DNA from: an uncultured Rhodopila sp.
Lineage (GTDB): Bacteria; Pseudomonadota; Alphaproteobacteria; Acetobacterales; Acetobacteraceae
DNA length: 64,000 nucleotides
Assembly: GCF_903944925.1 (NCBI RefSeq)
Contig: NZ_CAJATU010000125.1
Location: 1 to 64,000 of the forward strand
Direction of reading: 5' to 3'
The number at the start of each line of letters is the position of its first letter. Position 1 is the stretch's first letter. Shown in pieces: positions 46,422 to 56,421 of this stretch. The translations under genes were made by a program, and so were the position numbers. The notes beneath the pieces are model-generated. The model saw only the letters and a list, made by a program, of their open reading frames with translations. It made no database searches and had not been told where the DNA came from.

Positions 46422-47906
46422 ATGAACATCATGATGCTACGACTGCCTGCACTGCCGTTGGCGGCAGCCCTGTTGCTGGCGGGCTGCGCATCGCTGACGG
46501 TCCCCGACACCAAGCCGCTGTCGTCGGCTCAACTCAGCCGCCCGGGTAGCGAGTCTATCTCCACCGGCGGCTACCGCCTCACCTCGATGGCCGCCGCGCC
46601 GGACTCACCCGACCTGATGGTGCTGGTCGCGCTATCGGGGGGCGGCAAACGGTCCTCGGCGTATAGCTATGGGGTGCTGAAGGGCATGCGGGACATTCTC
46701 GTGCCCACCGCGGCCGGTCCGCGTCCGTTGCTGGATCAGGTTGACGGGATATCGGGCATTTCCGGCGGCAGCTTCACCGCGGCCTATTATGGCCTGCATC
46801 GCGAGGCGACTTTCGGGCACTTCGAGGACGACTTCCTCTACCGCAACACCAACGCCAATGTCTGGGGGATCTATTTGCTGCCCTGGAACTGGGGCTGGCT
46901 GATCAACCCGATGGTCGGCACCAACGACTACATGGCGGAGGTGTATGACCGGACCATGTTCCAGGGCGCCAACTTCCGGGCGCTGGAACAACGTGGCCGC
47001 CCGATCATCGTGGTCGGTGCGACCGAGATGAGTACCGGCACGGAGTTCGTCTTCAGCCAGGAAATGTTCGATCTGATCTGCTCGGATCTGGAAGAAATGC
47101 CGGTCGCGCGCGCCGTGGCGGCATCGGCGGCGTTTCCCGGCTTGTTTTCGCCGGTCACCTTGACCAACCACGCCGCGGAGTGCGGCGGGCGCAAGCCGGG
47201 GTGGCTCCGTCACATCACCAAAGAGCAACGGCGAGACCCGCTCTCGCGGCTTGGTGCCCAGGCAGCCGTTGTCGAACGTTATCTTGATCCAAACGATATG
47301 CGCTATGTGCACCTTACCGATGGCGGAGTGTCGGACAATCTCGGCATGCGCATGATGGGCGGCATGATGCAGAATCTGGCGCAGTCGCCTGACGAGCTGG
47401 TGTCGCGCGGCCTTGACCGTGTCCGCCGCATCCTGGTGATCAGTGTGGACGGGCAAGGTGCGCAGGATGTAGCCGTTTCCCGTCAGCGGGTCGTTGGCGG
47501 GCTGTTGCAAGTGTTTGGCCTGGTCAGCGGAGCGCAAATTGGCCGGATTGGTTTCGAAACGATGATCACGGTGAACCAGCAGCTTCAGCAAGTTACGCAG
47601 GCGGTCCGTGTTGCCCGTTGCGGGCGCGGCCCGGTTATCGACGGCACGCCGTGCGGGGACGTCGAGTCGAGCCTGATTCGCATTTCGCTCTCGGACGACC
47701 CGGACGATGCCAGGAGGACGCAATTGCAGGCGATCCCAACCACACTGACGTTGACCCGTCCGCAGGTGGATATGCTGATCGCGGCGGGGCAGACCGGGGT
47801 CACGACGTCGCCCGAACTGCGGCAGTTCCTACAGAATTATCCACCGCGGGCGAGCGGGCGTGCCAAAGGGCCTGCCAGGGTGGCCAAGGGCGACGCCGCC
47901 GGCTAA
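46422..47906 (+). CDS. Patatin-like phospholipase lipoprotein
   Basis: A 494-residue lipoprotein (LALLLAGCASL-type lipobox, Cys about 22) with a patatin acyl-hydrolase domain. It has oxyanion loop ALSGGGKRSSAYSYGVL, nucleophile GISGGS (Ser114) and catalytic Asp in LTDGGVSDNLG (Asp300). Unlike the patatin at 26877 it is exported and membrane-anchored, so it would act on envelope or external lipids. The start is ATG 46422, with ATG 46431 as an alternative. The alpha/beta hydrolase gene follows 87 bases later on the same strand. Confidence 0.87.
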   Translation: MNIMMLRLPALPLAAALLLAGCASLTVPDTKPLSSAQLSRPGSESISTGGYRLTSMAAAPDSPDLMVLVALSGGGKRSSAYSYGVLKGMRDILVPTAAGPRPLLDQVDGISGISGGSFTAAYYGLHREATFGHFEDDFLYRNTNANVWGIYLLPWNWGWLINPMVGTNDYMAEVYDRTMFQGANFRALEQRGRPIIVVGATEMSTGTEFVFSQEMFDLICSDLEEMPVARAVAASAAFPGLFSPVTLTNHAAECGGRKPGWLRHITKEQRRDPLSRLGAQAAVVERYLDPNDMRYVHLTDGGVSDNLGMRMMGGMMQNLAQSPDELVSRGLDRVRRILVISVDGQGAQDVAVSRQRVVGGLLQVFGLVSGAQIGRIGFETMITVNQQLQQVTQAVRVARCGRGPVIDGTPCGDVESSLIRISLSDDPDDARRTQLQAIPTTLTLTRPQVDMLIAAGQTGVTTSPELRQFLQNYPPRASGRAKGPARVAKGDAAG

Positions 47907-47993
47907 GTCACCGGCGGCTCAAAACAAGACGGAAGACAGCGGCGATCCCGCGCAATGCGCAGCGCGGCGTCATGGACAGGGGTAAGGCGAAGT

Positions 47994-49442
47994 ATGCGGC
48001 GAGTATTCATTCGATGGTCGAGACGAGCAGTCCTGCTGAGTCTCATTATCGCCGCAACACTGCTGGTGTATCGCGCGGTCGACTCGCAAAGGGGCGCGCC
48101 GCTTGAGCCATGGCATACGTTTGTGCCGGACGACGCTCATGCCGCCGCCATCGACAAGATGGACTGGCAGGGATGGATGGCCGCGGAAAGGCACGTCTTC
48201 GACCAGGTGACAGCCGAGGTGTCGAATCGGCTGGAGGAGCGCGACCGGACACCCGACAACCGCTACTTTACCGCAAGCCCGGTGTATCCCGGCCATTTTG
48301 CCATGGACTGGAACCGATCCTACGTCCTTATGCCGGACGGTCCGCCGCGTGGCGCCGTCGTGCTGCTGCATGGTCTGACGGACTCGCCCTATAGCCTGCG
48401 CCACGTCGCCCGCCGCTACCGCGAACTGGGCTATGTCGCCGTCGCTATAAGGCTACCGGCGCATGGAACGGTGCCCGCGGCGCTGACAGATGTGGCGTGG
48501 GAAGACTGGTCGGCTGCCACACGGCTGGCGGTGAGGGAAGCCCGGCGATTGTCGGGCGGCACGAGTCCGTTGCACATGGTCGGGTTCTCGAACGGAGGCG
48601 CGCTGGCCATGCAATACGCGCTTGATGCCATCGAGGATCCGCAGCTTCCGCGGCCCGACCGGTTGATCCTGATCTCGCCGATGATTGGCATTACCGCCTT
48701 CGCGCGTTTCGCCGGCCTCGCCGCCTTGCCCGCCATCCTGCCTGCCTTTGCCAAGGCGGCATGGCTCGGCATCGTCCCTGAATTCAACCCGTTCAAGTAT
48801 AACTCTTTCCCGGTCAACGGGGCGCGGCAATCCTACCGGCTGACGCAAGCGCTGCAGCAGCAGATCCAGCGCCTGGCGCGCGACGGCCGGCTGTCCGGTC
48901 TGGCCCCGGTGCTGACATTTCAGTCGGTGATGGATTTCACCGTCAGCACGCGCGCCATCATTACCGCGCTTTATCTGCAATTGCCCGCCAACGGCAGCGA
49001 ACTGGTGCTGTTCGATCGCAACACCAACTCGAAGCTCGGGGAATTGCTGCGCCCGGCGGCCGATCTCGCGCTCGGACGCCTGTTGCCGACACCGCCGTTG
49101 CAGTTCCGGTTGACCGTTATCGCCAACGCCGACCCGAACACGGACGCAATGGTCGAGCGGATTACCGAGCCGGGGGAAACGGCGGAGCGTACAAATCCGC
49201 TGCCGGAAATCTACCCGCGCAACGTCTTCTCGCTGTCGCATGTCGCGCTGCCGTTTCCAACGACAGACAGCCTGTATGGCCCGGATCCTGACCCCACCGA
49301 GGATTTCGGTGCTCATTTCGGCGCGTTGGCGGCGCGCGGGGAGGTGGGCGTGCTGCTGATCAGCCCGGCATCGCTCATGCGGATTTCCTGGAACCCGTTT
49401 TTTCCGTATGTCATGCACCGTATCGAAGAAACGTTGAATTAA
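47994..49442 (+). CDS. Membrane-anchored alpha/beta hydrolase
   Basis: A 482-residue serine hydrolase with an N-terminal TM anchor (RRAVLLSLIIAATLLVYRAV). It has the fold's oxyanion region VVLLHGLTDSPYSLRH, nucleophile elbow GFSNGG (Ser199) and a late His in NVFSLSHVALPF, with a preceding acidic residue around NADPNTDAMVE. GLTDSPYS resembles carboxylesterase/monoacylglycerol-lipase types. Acting downstream of the patatin lipoprotein in lipid turnover is a reasonable inference from the order. ATG 47994 is chosen by homology and the AAGGCGAAGT upstream. Confidence 0.85.
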   Translation: MRRVFIRWSRRAVLLSLIIAATLLVYRAVDSQRGAPLEPWHTFVPDDAHAAAIDKMDWQGWMAAERHVFDQVTAEVSNRLEERDRTPDNRYFTASPVYPGHFAMDWNRSYVLMPDGPPRGAVVLLHGLTDSPYSLRHVARRYRELGYVAVAIRLPAHGTVPAALTDVAWEDWSAATRLAVREARRLSGGTSPLHMVGFSNGGALAMQYALDAIEDPQLPRPDRLILISPMIGITAFARFAGLAALPAILPAFAKAAWLGIVPEFNPFKYNSFPVNGARQSYRLTQALQQQIQRLARDGRLSGLAPVLTFQSVMDFTVSTRAIITALYLQLPANGSELVLFDRNTNSKLGELLRPAADLALGRLLPTPPLQFRLTVIANADPNTDAMVERITEPGETAERTNPLPEIYPRNVFSLSHVALPFPTTDSLYGPDPDPTEDFGAHFGALAARGEVGVLLISPASLMRISWNPFFPYVMHRIEETLN

Positions 49443-49505
49443 GTTAACGGACACAACTTTCGGGATGGTGGAATGCCACGGCGCGGCCGCGGCGGGGAGG
49501 GACTT

Positions 49506-50744
49506 ATGCAACCGAACGGATCGATGCGCGCGCAAATCGGGACACTCATTGTCGCCACCAGCGCCATACAGCTTGCCAACGGTTTCTTTGGCACCTTCAT
49601 CTCATTGCGGATAGGGATCGAGGACTTCGGCGCGACAATGGCCGGCCTGGTGCTCAGCAGCTACTTTGCCGGTTTTACTCTGGGGGCTCTGGGCTGCGGG
49701 CGGATCATCGAGCGCATCGGGCACATTCGCGCCTACGCCGCGTTCGCCGGCATGGTCGTCGCCGCCACCGCTGCGATGCCGCTTTTGGCCGGTTCGCTGT
49801 ATTGGCTGGTGCTGCGCGCGGTCATCGGGTTCGGTTGCTCCGGCATCTTCGTCACGACCGAGAGCTGGCTCAACGCCAAGGCGCAGCCCGCCGAACGCGG
49901 GAAGGTATTCTCGATCTATATGGTCGGCACGTTCGTGGCCCTGGCGCTGGGACAATTGCTGATCAGCCGGACGGACATTGAATCGGCCGGGCCGTTCAAC
50001 GTGATTGCTGTGCTGTTCGCCATCCCGCTGGTCATGGTGAGCACCAGCCGGGCCGAGCCGCCGCAGACAACCATTTCGGTGAAGCTGCCCTACGGCCAAC
50101 TGTTGCGCGCGGCACCGATCGCGGTCGCCGGCTGTGCGATCAGCGGGATCGTCAGCAGCGCGTTTTACGCCTTGGTTCCCGCCTGGATGCAGGATGAGGG
50201 CATCTCTCGCGAGACGATCGCGCTTTTCATGCTGGTGGCGGTGCTGGGCGGCCTGGCGTTCCAGGTCCCGGTCGGGCGGCTTTCGGATCGCTTCGACCGG
50301 CGCCTCGTGCTGGCCTTGCTTGCTGTCGGTTTCGCGGGCAGCGCCGTTGCCCTGGTGCTTCTGCCGCGGACCTTGCCGGCGGTGCTGTCGGCTGCGGCCT
50401 TGCTCGGCGGCTTCATGTCCACTCTCTACCCGGTCTGCGTCGCCAACGCGCACGATCAGATGCCGGCGGATCGGGTGGTCGCGGTGAGCGGCCAGCTCAT
50501 TCTGGTGAGCGGGATCGGCTCGGTGGTTGGTCCGCTTATCGGCACCAGCCTCATGGCGTATTTCACGATCGACGGCGTGCTGTATTTCATGGCTGCGGCG
50601 GCGCTGCTGCTGGCGGTGCTGGCGGTCGGGCGGAGCGCGACCAAGCGAGCCGCTCCGCATCTGCGGCGGTCTTTCGGGATCCTGGCACCGCAAGCGGCGC
50701 CACTGGCGCACGACCCGCTCGGCGTCTCAGGCGAAACGCCGTAG
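49506..50744 (+). CDS. MFS transporter (YcaD/UMF-like)
   Basis: A 412-residue major facilitator with 12 TM segments. The loop 2-3 motif region reads GCGRIIERIGHIRAYA, the TM4 region GCSGIFVTTESWLNAKAQPAERGKVFSIYM matches the YcaD-like subgroup, and loop 8-9 has GRLSDRFDRRLVLA. GGCGGGGAGGGACTT immediately before ATG 49506 is a near-ideal ribosome site, so I reject the ATG at 49473. The substrate is unknown. Confidence 0.87.
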   Translation: MQPNGSMRAQIGTLIVATSAIQLANGFFGTFISLRIGIEDFGATMAGLVLSSYFAGFTLGALGCGRIIERIGHIRAYAAFAGMVVAATAAMPLLAGSLYWLVLRAVIGFGCSGIFVTTESWLNAKAQPAERGKVFSIYMVGTFVALALGQLLISRTDIESAGPFNVIAVLFAIPLVMVSTSRAEPPQTTISVKLPYGQLLRAAPIAVAGCAISGIVSSAFYALVPAWMQDEGISRETIALFMLVAVLGGLAFQVPVGRLSDRFDRRLVLALLAVGFAGSAVALVLLPRTLPAVLSAAALLGGFMSTLYPVCVANAHDQMPADRVVAVSGQLILVSGIGSVVGPLIGTSLMAYFTIDGVLYFMAAAALLLAVLAVGRSATKRAAPHLRRSFGILAPQAAPLAHDPLGVSGETP

Positions 50745-50964
50745 CCGGACCCGGTCAGCGCGGCACCGGAGGCAGCCTGATCCGGCCTGGGCGAGCTTGG
50801 CCCGGCACTCCGTTGCGGTAGGCGGTCATCGCGAACGCGGCCCGCAGTCCGTTCGGGCTGACCGGATACAGCCGCGTCAATCCTGAACCGCTTGTCATTT
50901 TCTCCGCGCCACCGCCAAAAAGCCGACGTAGGGTGCACCCAACGCCAGTTTGGTTTGCTGCTCC

Positions 50965-52941
50965 ATGAAACTCACGGCCCACCCGGGTACCGCCGCGATC
51001 TTGACAACCCACCCCAAGGACACCGGCGCGCCCGCGCACAAAGGCGGGTTCGCCGCTCTGACCATCGGCGCGCTGGGCATCGTCTACGGCGATATCGGCA
51101 CCTCGCCGCTGTATGCGCTGGACCAGATCTTCTTCGGCCATGCCGGACTGGCGGTGACGCCCGATGCCGTGCTCGGCGGCATCTCCCTGGTGATCTGGAC
51201 CATCACCGTCATCGTTGCGATCAAATACGCCATCTTCGTCCTGCGCGCCGAGAACGACGGCGAGGGCGGTGTTTTCGCCCTCTACGGCCTGCTGCACGAA
51301 TACAAGCGGCGCGGCACGACCGTCATCCTGTGGTCGCTGATGCTCGGCGCCGGGCTGCTGTTCGGCGACGGTTTCATCACCCCCGCGATCAGCGTGCTGT
51401 CGGCGGTGGAGGGCCTGGGAGTCGCCACCCCGTCGCTTGTTCGCCTGGTCATTCCGGTCACCGTCCTGCTCCTCACCGCCCTGTTCGCCGTCCAGTTCAA
51501 CGGCACGGCGCGCGTCGGCCGGGTCTTCGGCCCCATCCTGCTGGTCTGGTTCCTGGTCATCGCCGCCCTTGGCGCGTTTCAGATCGGCCATCACCCGGAG
51601 ATCCTGGCGGCTTTCAATCCGTGGCTCGGAATCCGCTACCTCTGGCGCACCGGATCGTATGAAGCGCTTCTTACTCTCGGCGCGCTGATGTTGGTGATCA
51701 CCGGTGGCGAGGCGATGTACGCCGATCTGGGTCATTTCGGGGCTAAGCCGATACGGACAAGCTGGTTCGCGGTGGTGTATCCGGCGTTGCTGTTGAACTA
51801 CCTGGGGCAGGGAGCGTATCTGCTCAGCGGCGCGCCGATCCGCGAGGGCAATTTATTCTTCAGCCTGGTGCCGCACGCTTTTATCTATCCGATGGTGCTG
51901 CTGGCCACCGCGGCGACGGTCATCGCCTCGCAGGCGTTGATTTCCGGGGCGTTCACATTGGCGTCGCAGGCGATCCGGCTGGGGTTGTTCCCACGGTTGG
52001 TGATCACGCATACGCATCACGCGCATGCCGGCCAGATCTACGTGCCGTTCGTCAATTGGGGCCTGTATACCGGCTGCATCCTGCTGGTGCTGGCGTTCGG
52101 CTCGAGTTCGGCGCTTGGCGCGGCGTATGGCCTGGCGGTGTCAGGGGTGATGGTGATTACATCGATCGCGATGATCCCGATCTCTCGCTTCTACTGGCAC
52201 TGGGGAAAGCTGCGGATCGCCGCTCTGTGGGGGTCGCTGGCGCTGGTCAATGGCACCTTCCTGCTCGCCAGCACGCTGAAGTTCCTCGAAGGCGGGTTCG
52301 TGCCGTTGACCATCGGCGTTTTCGTGTTCCTGATCATGATCACCTGGCGGTGGGGGCGGAAAGCGACGTCCTCGGCCTATTCCGCCCGGCCGGCGATGAC
52401 GATGGAGGCGCTGGTGCGGTTGCACCGGGACAGCGAGGTGTTCATGGAGCGGAACGCGATCCTGATGGCGCCCAAGCCGCTGCGGGCTCCGACGGACCGC
52501 GCGCCGGCGTTGCTGGGACTGCTGCTGGATCGCTACGGCATCCTGCCGCGCAACCTGTTCTTCGTCGAAGTGACCCATCGCAAGGTGCCGTATATCCATG
52601 ACGACCGCTACAAAGTGACGGTTTTCTACCGCGACCGGTTCCAGGGCAGCATCATCGGCGTGGAAGTACAGTTCGGGTTCATGGAGGAACCCAATGTCGA
52701 GCGCGTGCTGGAGGAGATGGCGCGGCACAAGAAGATCGCCCTGCCGACGAACCGGCATCGCTGGATCGTGCATATCTCGCTGGAGAACCTGCTGCCATCG
52801 CGCACCATGGGGCGGCTGAAGCGGCTACGGCTGCGGCTGTTCATGGTGCTGCGCCGGCTGTCGCAATCGGCGCATTCTTATTATGGGCTGGGCGACGAGG
52901 TGCAGCTGTCTGCGGAGATCGTGCCGGTGCGGGTGCGTTGA
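50965..52941 (+). CDS. kup: Kup-type potassium transporter
   Basis: Low-affinity, proton-coupled K+ uptake system. The 658-residue protein has the Kup opening ALTIGALGIVYGDIGTSPLYAL, about 12 TM segments through residue 450, and GGEAMYADLGHFG and LNYLGQGAYLL. Its C-terminal cytosolic domain begins near residue 480 with a repeated VTHRKVPYI pattern. Length is usual for the family. The 220-base gap upstream shows no gene. ATG 50965 is preferred over TTG 50950. Confidence 0.95.
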   Translation: MKLTAHPGTAAILTTHPKDTGAPAHKGGFAALTIGALGIVYGDIGTSPLYALDQIFFGHAGLAVTPDAVLGGISLVIWTITVIVAIKYAIFVLRAENDGEGGVFALYGLLHEYKRRGTTVILWSLMLGAGLLFGDGFITPAISVLSAVEGLGVATPSLVRLVIPVTVLLLTALFAVQFNGTARVGRVFGPILLVWFLVIAALGAFQIGHHPEILAAFNPWLGIRYLWRTGSYEALLTLGALMLVITGGEAMYADLGHFGAKPIRTSWFAVVYPALLLNYLGQGAYLLSGAPIREGNLFFSLVPHAFIYPMVLLATAATVIASQALISGAFTLASQAIRLGLFPRLVITHTHHAHAGQIYVPFVNWGLYTGCILLVLAFGSSSALGAAYGLAVSGVMVITSIAMIPISRFYWHWGKLRIAALWGSLALVNGTFLLASTLKFLEGGFVPLTIGVFVFLIMITWRWGRKATSSAYSARPAMTMEALVRLHRDSEVFMERNAILMAPKPLRAPTDRAPALLGLLLDRYGILPRNLFFVEVTHRKVPYIHDDRYKVTVFYRDRFQGSIIGVEVQFGFMEEPNVERVLEEMARHKKIALPTNRHRWIVHISLENLLPSRTMGRLKRLRLRLFMVLRRLSQSAHSYYGLGDEVQLSAEIVPVRVR

Positions 52942-53037
52942 TGGTGTCCGCGGGCTGCTCCGCGGAACGTGAACTCGGGGTAATGAACTGGAAAGGTGCG
53001 GCCACGTTTTACTCTGACCATCAGAGGAGGTTAAGCG

Positions 53038-53712
53038 ATGACTCGGTCTTTGCTTCTCCCTATCGCTGCTCTGGCCATCGGGGAATTTGTCTGCGCCGGC
53101 ACAGTGCGTGCCCAATCGGGAGCCATGAACGGTGAAGGCGGCCAACAACTGGTCGATCATGCCGCGCAAACGGTCCTGAAGATTATGGCCGATACGCGAT
53201 TCGAGACCGTCCTGAAGCACGCAAAAGGCGTTTTTATCGTGCCTGAAATGGTGAACGGGTCTTTCCTCGTCGGCGGCCCGGGCGGCCAGGGGGTTCTGCT
53301 GACGCATGACAACGGCGGCCCTTGGAGTGAACCGGTGTTCCTGTCCATCGGCGGGGTGTCGATCGATGGGCCGCGTGACGCCCGCACCGCGCCGCTGGCG
53401 ATGATTCTGACGACCGACAAGGCGGTGAGGGAATTCACTGGCGGCAGCGGTTTTTCTTTGAATGGCGGCGCCGGCCTTACGATCGTCTACGCATCCGCGC
53501 CGGGGCGTGCTCCGGACGCCAGGGGCGATGTTATAGTTTGGTCCGGCGAGTCCGGTCGTTTTGCTGGTGCCGACATTAGCAGGGCTGAAATCATCCCGAA
53601 TATCGCACAGGACGTCGCGTATTACCGTAAACAGGTCAATACCAGGGAGATTTTGGAGGGGCACGCCAACAACCCGCAGGCTGCAAAACTTAAAGCCGAA
53701 CTGCCGGGCTAA
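53038..53712 (+). CDS. SYLF/YSC84-domain lipid-binding-type exported protein
   Basis: A 224-residue protein with a Sec signal peptide (RSLLLPIAALAIGEFVCAG to VRA), then a SYLF/Ysc84 domain. The domain shows AKGVFIVPEMVNGSFLVGGPGGQGVLL and the SGGAGLT-like FSLNGGAGLTIVYASAP. Eukaryotic members bind phosphoinositides; the role of bacterial members is unclear and a general lipid or envelope function is only family inference. GAGGAGGTTAAGCG upstream supports ATG 53038. Confidence 0.85.
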   Translation: MTRSLLLPIAALAIGEFVCAGTVRAQSGAMNGEGGQQLVDHAAQTVLKIMADTRFETVLKHAKGVFIVPEMVNGSFLVGGPGGQGVLLTHDNGGPWSEPVFLSIGGVSIDGPRDARTAPLAMILTTDKAVREFTGGSGFSLNGGAGLTIVYASAPGRAPDARGDVIVWSGESGRFAGADISRAEIIPNIAQDVAYYRKQVNTREILEGHANNPQAAKLKAELPG

Positions 53713-53848
53713 GCCGTCGCGCGGCCTGCGCGGGGATTGCAGCGAAACGCACCGGCGGTTGGTGCACTGCGCCGGGAGGTGGCCCCTAGCCACGGGTCAT
53801 TAATCACGCAATAGTTACCATATTGTCGTGACCTCCCGAAGGCCCCGC

Positions 53849-54322
53849 ATGACCGAATCTGTCATCCGTCTGTTCATCTCCTCGCCCGCCGACGTCAGTG
53901 CGGAGCGGCAGCGCGTGGCCATGGCGGCGGAGCGCCTGAACGGCGAGTTCGCCGGGCGGGTGCGGATCGAGCCGATATTGTGGGAGGAACAGTTCTACTC
54001 CTCCCACACCGGCTTCCAGGGCCAGATCGCCAACGCCGCGGACTGCGACATCGTCGTCGCCATCTTCGGCGCCCGCCTCGGCACAAGGCTGCCGGACAGC
54101 TTCCCGCGCCATCCGCGCACCGGCGAGCCGTTTTCCAGTGGCACCGCTTATGAAGTGCTCACCGCCATCGAGGCGCGCCGGGCCGGGCGCGACCTGCCGG
54201 ACATCTATGTGTTCCGCTGCCCGCACGCCCCGGCGGTCACGCTGGACGACCCTGGCCGCGCCGAGGCCGAGGCGCAGTGGACCGCGCTGAAAGCCTTCTT
54301 CAGTGGACAAGGCTATGGGTAA
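53849..54322 (+). pseudogene. DUF4062 head of a deleted STAND-type NTPase gene
   Basis: 157 residues from ATG 53849 (MTESVIRLFISSPADVSAERQRV) match the DUF4062 TIR-like N-terminal domain that normally heads large AAA/STAND NTPase proteins with TPR or WD40 tails. ISSPADVSAER and the NAADCDIVVAIFGARLG strand are characteristic. The frame stops at 54322 right after the domain, and the next 20 bases already read as a TPR repeat in another frame. The central NTPase (normally several hundred residues) is absent. I read this as an internal deletion with a frame change. Confidence 0.7.
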
Positions 54323-54773
54323 TCTGCCCCAAGCCTTGACATCATATCGGGCGAGTCTCGATATCCGGAACGATCTGGCGAAATCCGATCCTGACAATGT
54401 TGCCGCGCAACGCGACGTCTCGGTGTCGCTCGAGGCGGTCGGCGACTTGCTGGGGGTTCAAGGCAATTTGCCGGAGGCGCTAAAGTCCTACCGAGCCGAC
54501 TTGGCTATAGCCGAACGTATCGCGAAATCCGATCCCGGCAATGTTTTCTGGCAGCGCGATCTCGCGGTGTCGTATGCCAAGTTTGGTATCCTGCTACAAC
54601 AGGATGAGCAGTTGAGCGAGGCCCGCGATGCGTTCGCATCCGGGAGGCGGATTCCCGCCGGATTGCTGGAACGTTTTCCCGATCATTCGGAGTGGAAAAA
54701 GTTTCTCGCTTGGTTCGACAGCGCCATTGCCGCCCTCAGTCAGCCAGCCCCGCAATCCCCTCACCGGAAGTAG
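54303..54773 (+). pseudogene. TPR tail of the deleted STAND-type gene
   Basis: Reads GNLPQALTSYRASLDIRND, AAQRDVSVSLEAVGDLL and GNLPEALKSYRADLAIAERI, then QRDLAVSYAKFG: two-plus tetratricopeptide units of about 50 residues, as in the C-terminal arrays of STAND-type proteins. It overlaps the end of the DUF4062 frame and begins inside a repeat, without a natural N-terminus. The overlap could still express it from ATG 54315. It ends 5 bases before the next gene, which supports an original operon. Confidence 0.65.
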
Positions 54774-54778
54774 CCGCC

Positions 54779-56380
54779 ATGACCAACCCACCGAACCGAG
54801 CCGAATTGCCCCGGCATCCAGACACCACCGTCGTCCTGCTGGCGCCGGAGCTCTTCGGCACCACCCCGCCGGACACCGCCGCGCTGATCGCCAGCCTGAC
54901 CCGGCCGCATTTGCGGGTCCGCCTGCTGGTTCGTCTCTCCAACCCAGGTGACCTTACGCTTGCCGAAGCCGTCGCCAAAGCCCGTATCGAGGTCCAGGTC
55001 TTGCTTCCCGCCGGCATGGACGTTCCGGCCACGGCGCTGCCTTTGGCCCAAATGCCATCCGGCAGCACCGAGGCGCAAACCAACGATCTGACGCTGGCGC
55101 TGGCCGACAGACTCTTCGTCCCCGAACCTACATCCGCTCGACCGCTCACGAAACCGGTGCAGGACTTCCTGAAATTGGCGGCGGACCTCCACAAACCGTT
55201 CATTATCCCAGGTGCGCCTGCGCTGCTCCACAAGGAACGATTGCGCGGCGTTGCCAATGGCCTCGACCCGGAGAGGTGGTTTTGGCTTCCCCCGTTGCGC
55301 TGCCTTCCGGGCCGGCCGGAGCAATTTCTGCTGGAACTTTTCGCATTCAACTGGAAGGGCCGCCGCCACGACGGTTTCGCCGAAAGCAAGCGCAAGCTGC
55401 GCAAATGCTTCTCCTTCAAGAACTGGAAAAACGAGTCCTATTTTGCTCCCGGGAACTGGAAAGACGTGGTCACAGATCGCGCGGCCCAGGACTCCAGCCA
55501 GCCCATCGTCGCCGGGTTCGATCGGCTCGACCGCAGCGCGCTCTTCGGTTCGCGTATTCATCGAGATTTCGCCTGGATCGCGTATTTGGCCGCCGCGTTC
55601 GCCGTGCTGTTCGCTGTCCTCGGGTCGATCGAATCAGCCCGTATATTTCCGGAAAAGTTCTGGTCCGGTGCCGAGCTCACGGCGCTCTTGGTGATCCTGG
55701 CGATTACCGGGATTAGCCGCTTGTCCAGGTTGCGCGATCGCTGGACTGCCTGCCGGTTCGGCGCGGAGCAATTGCGCATCGCCCGCATGTGCCTGCCGCT
55801 TATGGTCGTTCCGGCGGCGCTTTGCACTGACGACTCGGTTCCGCGGCCGACAGAGTCGCAGCGAGCGCTCGCCAGGGTGAAACGCGTCGTCCGCGACCAG
55901 GGTCTTCCGGATCTGCGGACGCGGGAACCGCTGGAAGCGGCACACTGGCTGGACCTTATTGGCAGCGATCAAACAAACTATCATCTTGAAAACCATGAAA
56001 AGCTGGAATGTGCCGAGAGGCGCATGGTCTGGCTGACGGGCTTCTTGTTTGCAGTGGCGTTAGGGGTGGTCGGCTGGCACTTCTCGTACCCTGATAGCGA
56101 GGGAAGGTATTCGCTGATCTGGACGGCCGCGATGCCGGCTTTTGCCGCGGCTATGCACGGTGTGACGACCCGGCTGGGTTTCGTTCACCGCATTCAGTTG
56201 AGTTTGGAGGCCGAAGTTGAGCTCACGCCCATCAGGGATGATCTGAAGGCTTTGATCACGGGGGGAGCGCCCGATTGGTCGCTGGTGCGGGACCTCGCCA
56301 AGCGGGCCGCCGATGCGATGGCACGGGAGACGACATCGTGGCATAGTCAGGTGCGGCGGCAGCAGGACGACCTCACCTGA
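54779..56380 (+). CDS. SLOG/SLATT-like four-helix membrane protein, possible conflict-system effector
   Basis: A 533-residue protein I recognise only in outline. Residues 1-170 look like a Rossmann-type sensor (TVVLLAPELFGTTPPD, ALADRLFVPEP, KPFIIPGAP), which fits a SLOG/TIR-like fold. Two TM pairs follow. The first (FAWIAYLAAAFAVLFAVLG and ALLVILAITGISRL) leads into RDRWTACRFGAEQLR, the kind of motif after the helices of SLATT (SMODS/SLOG-associated 2TM) domains. The second pair is MVWLTGFLFAVALGVVGWHF and SLIWTAAMPAFAAAMHG. SLATT proteins are thought to form pores on nucleotide-signal sensing. It follows the STAND relic by 5 bases and is followed directly by the PGD-repeat gene. Confidence 0.6.
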   Translation: MTNPPNRAELPRHPDTTVVLLAPELFGTTPPDTAALIASLTRPHLRVRLLVRLSNPGDLTLAEAVAKARIEVQVLLPAGMDVPATALPLAQMPSGSTEAQTNDLTLALADRLFVPEPTSARPLTKPVQDFLKLAADLHKPFIIPGAPALLHKERLRGVANGLDPERWFWLPPLRCLPGRPEQFLLELFAFNWKGRRHDGFAESKRKLRKCFSFKNWKNESYFAPGNWKDVVTDRAAQDSSQPIVAGFDRLDRSALFGSRIHRDFAWIAYLAAAFAVLFAVLGSIESARIFPEKFWSGAELTALLVILAITGISRLSRLRDRWTACRFGAEQLRIARMCLPLMVVPAALCTDDSVPRPTESQRALARVKRVVRDQGLPDLRTREPLEAAHWLDLIGSDQTNYHLENHEKLECAERRMVWLTGFLFAVALGVVGWHFSYPDSEGRYSLIWTAAMPAFAAAMHGVTTRLGFVHRIQLSLEAEVELTPIRDDLKALITGGAPDWSLVRDLAKRAADAMARETTSWHSQVRRQQDDLT

Positions 56381-56421
56381 GCGATATCCCCGACCTCACC
56401 ACCGACCCCCGCGCCCGGCGG

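Noticed and set aside
50755-51735. 326-residue minus-strand open frame before kup
   Set aside because: Mostly antisense to the Kup N-terminus; no motif or plausible start.
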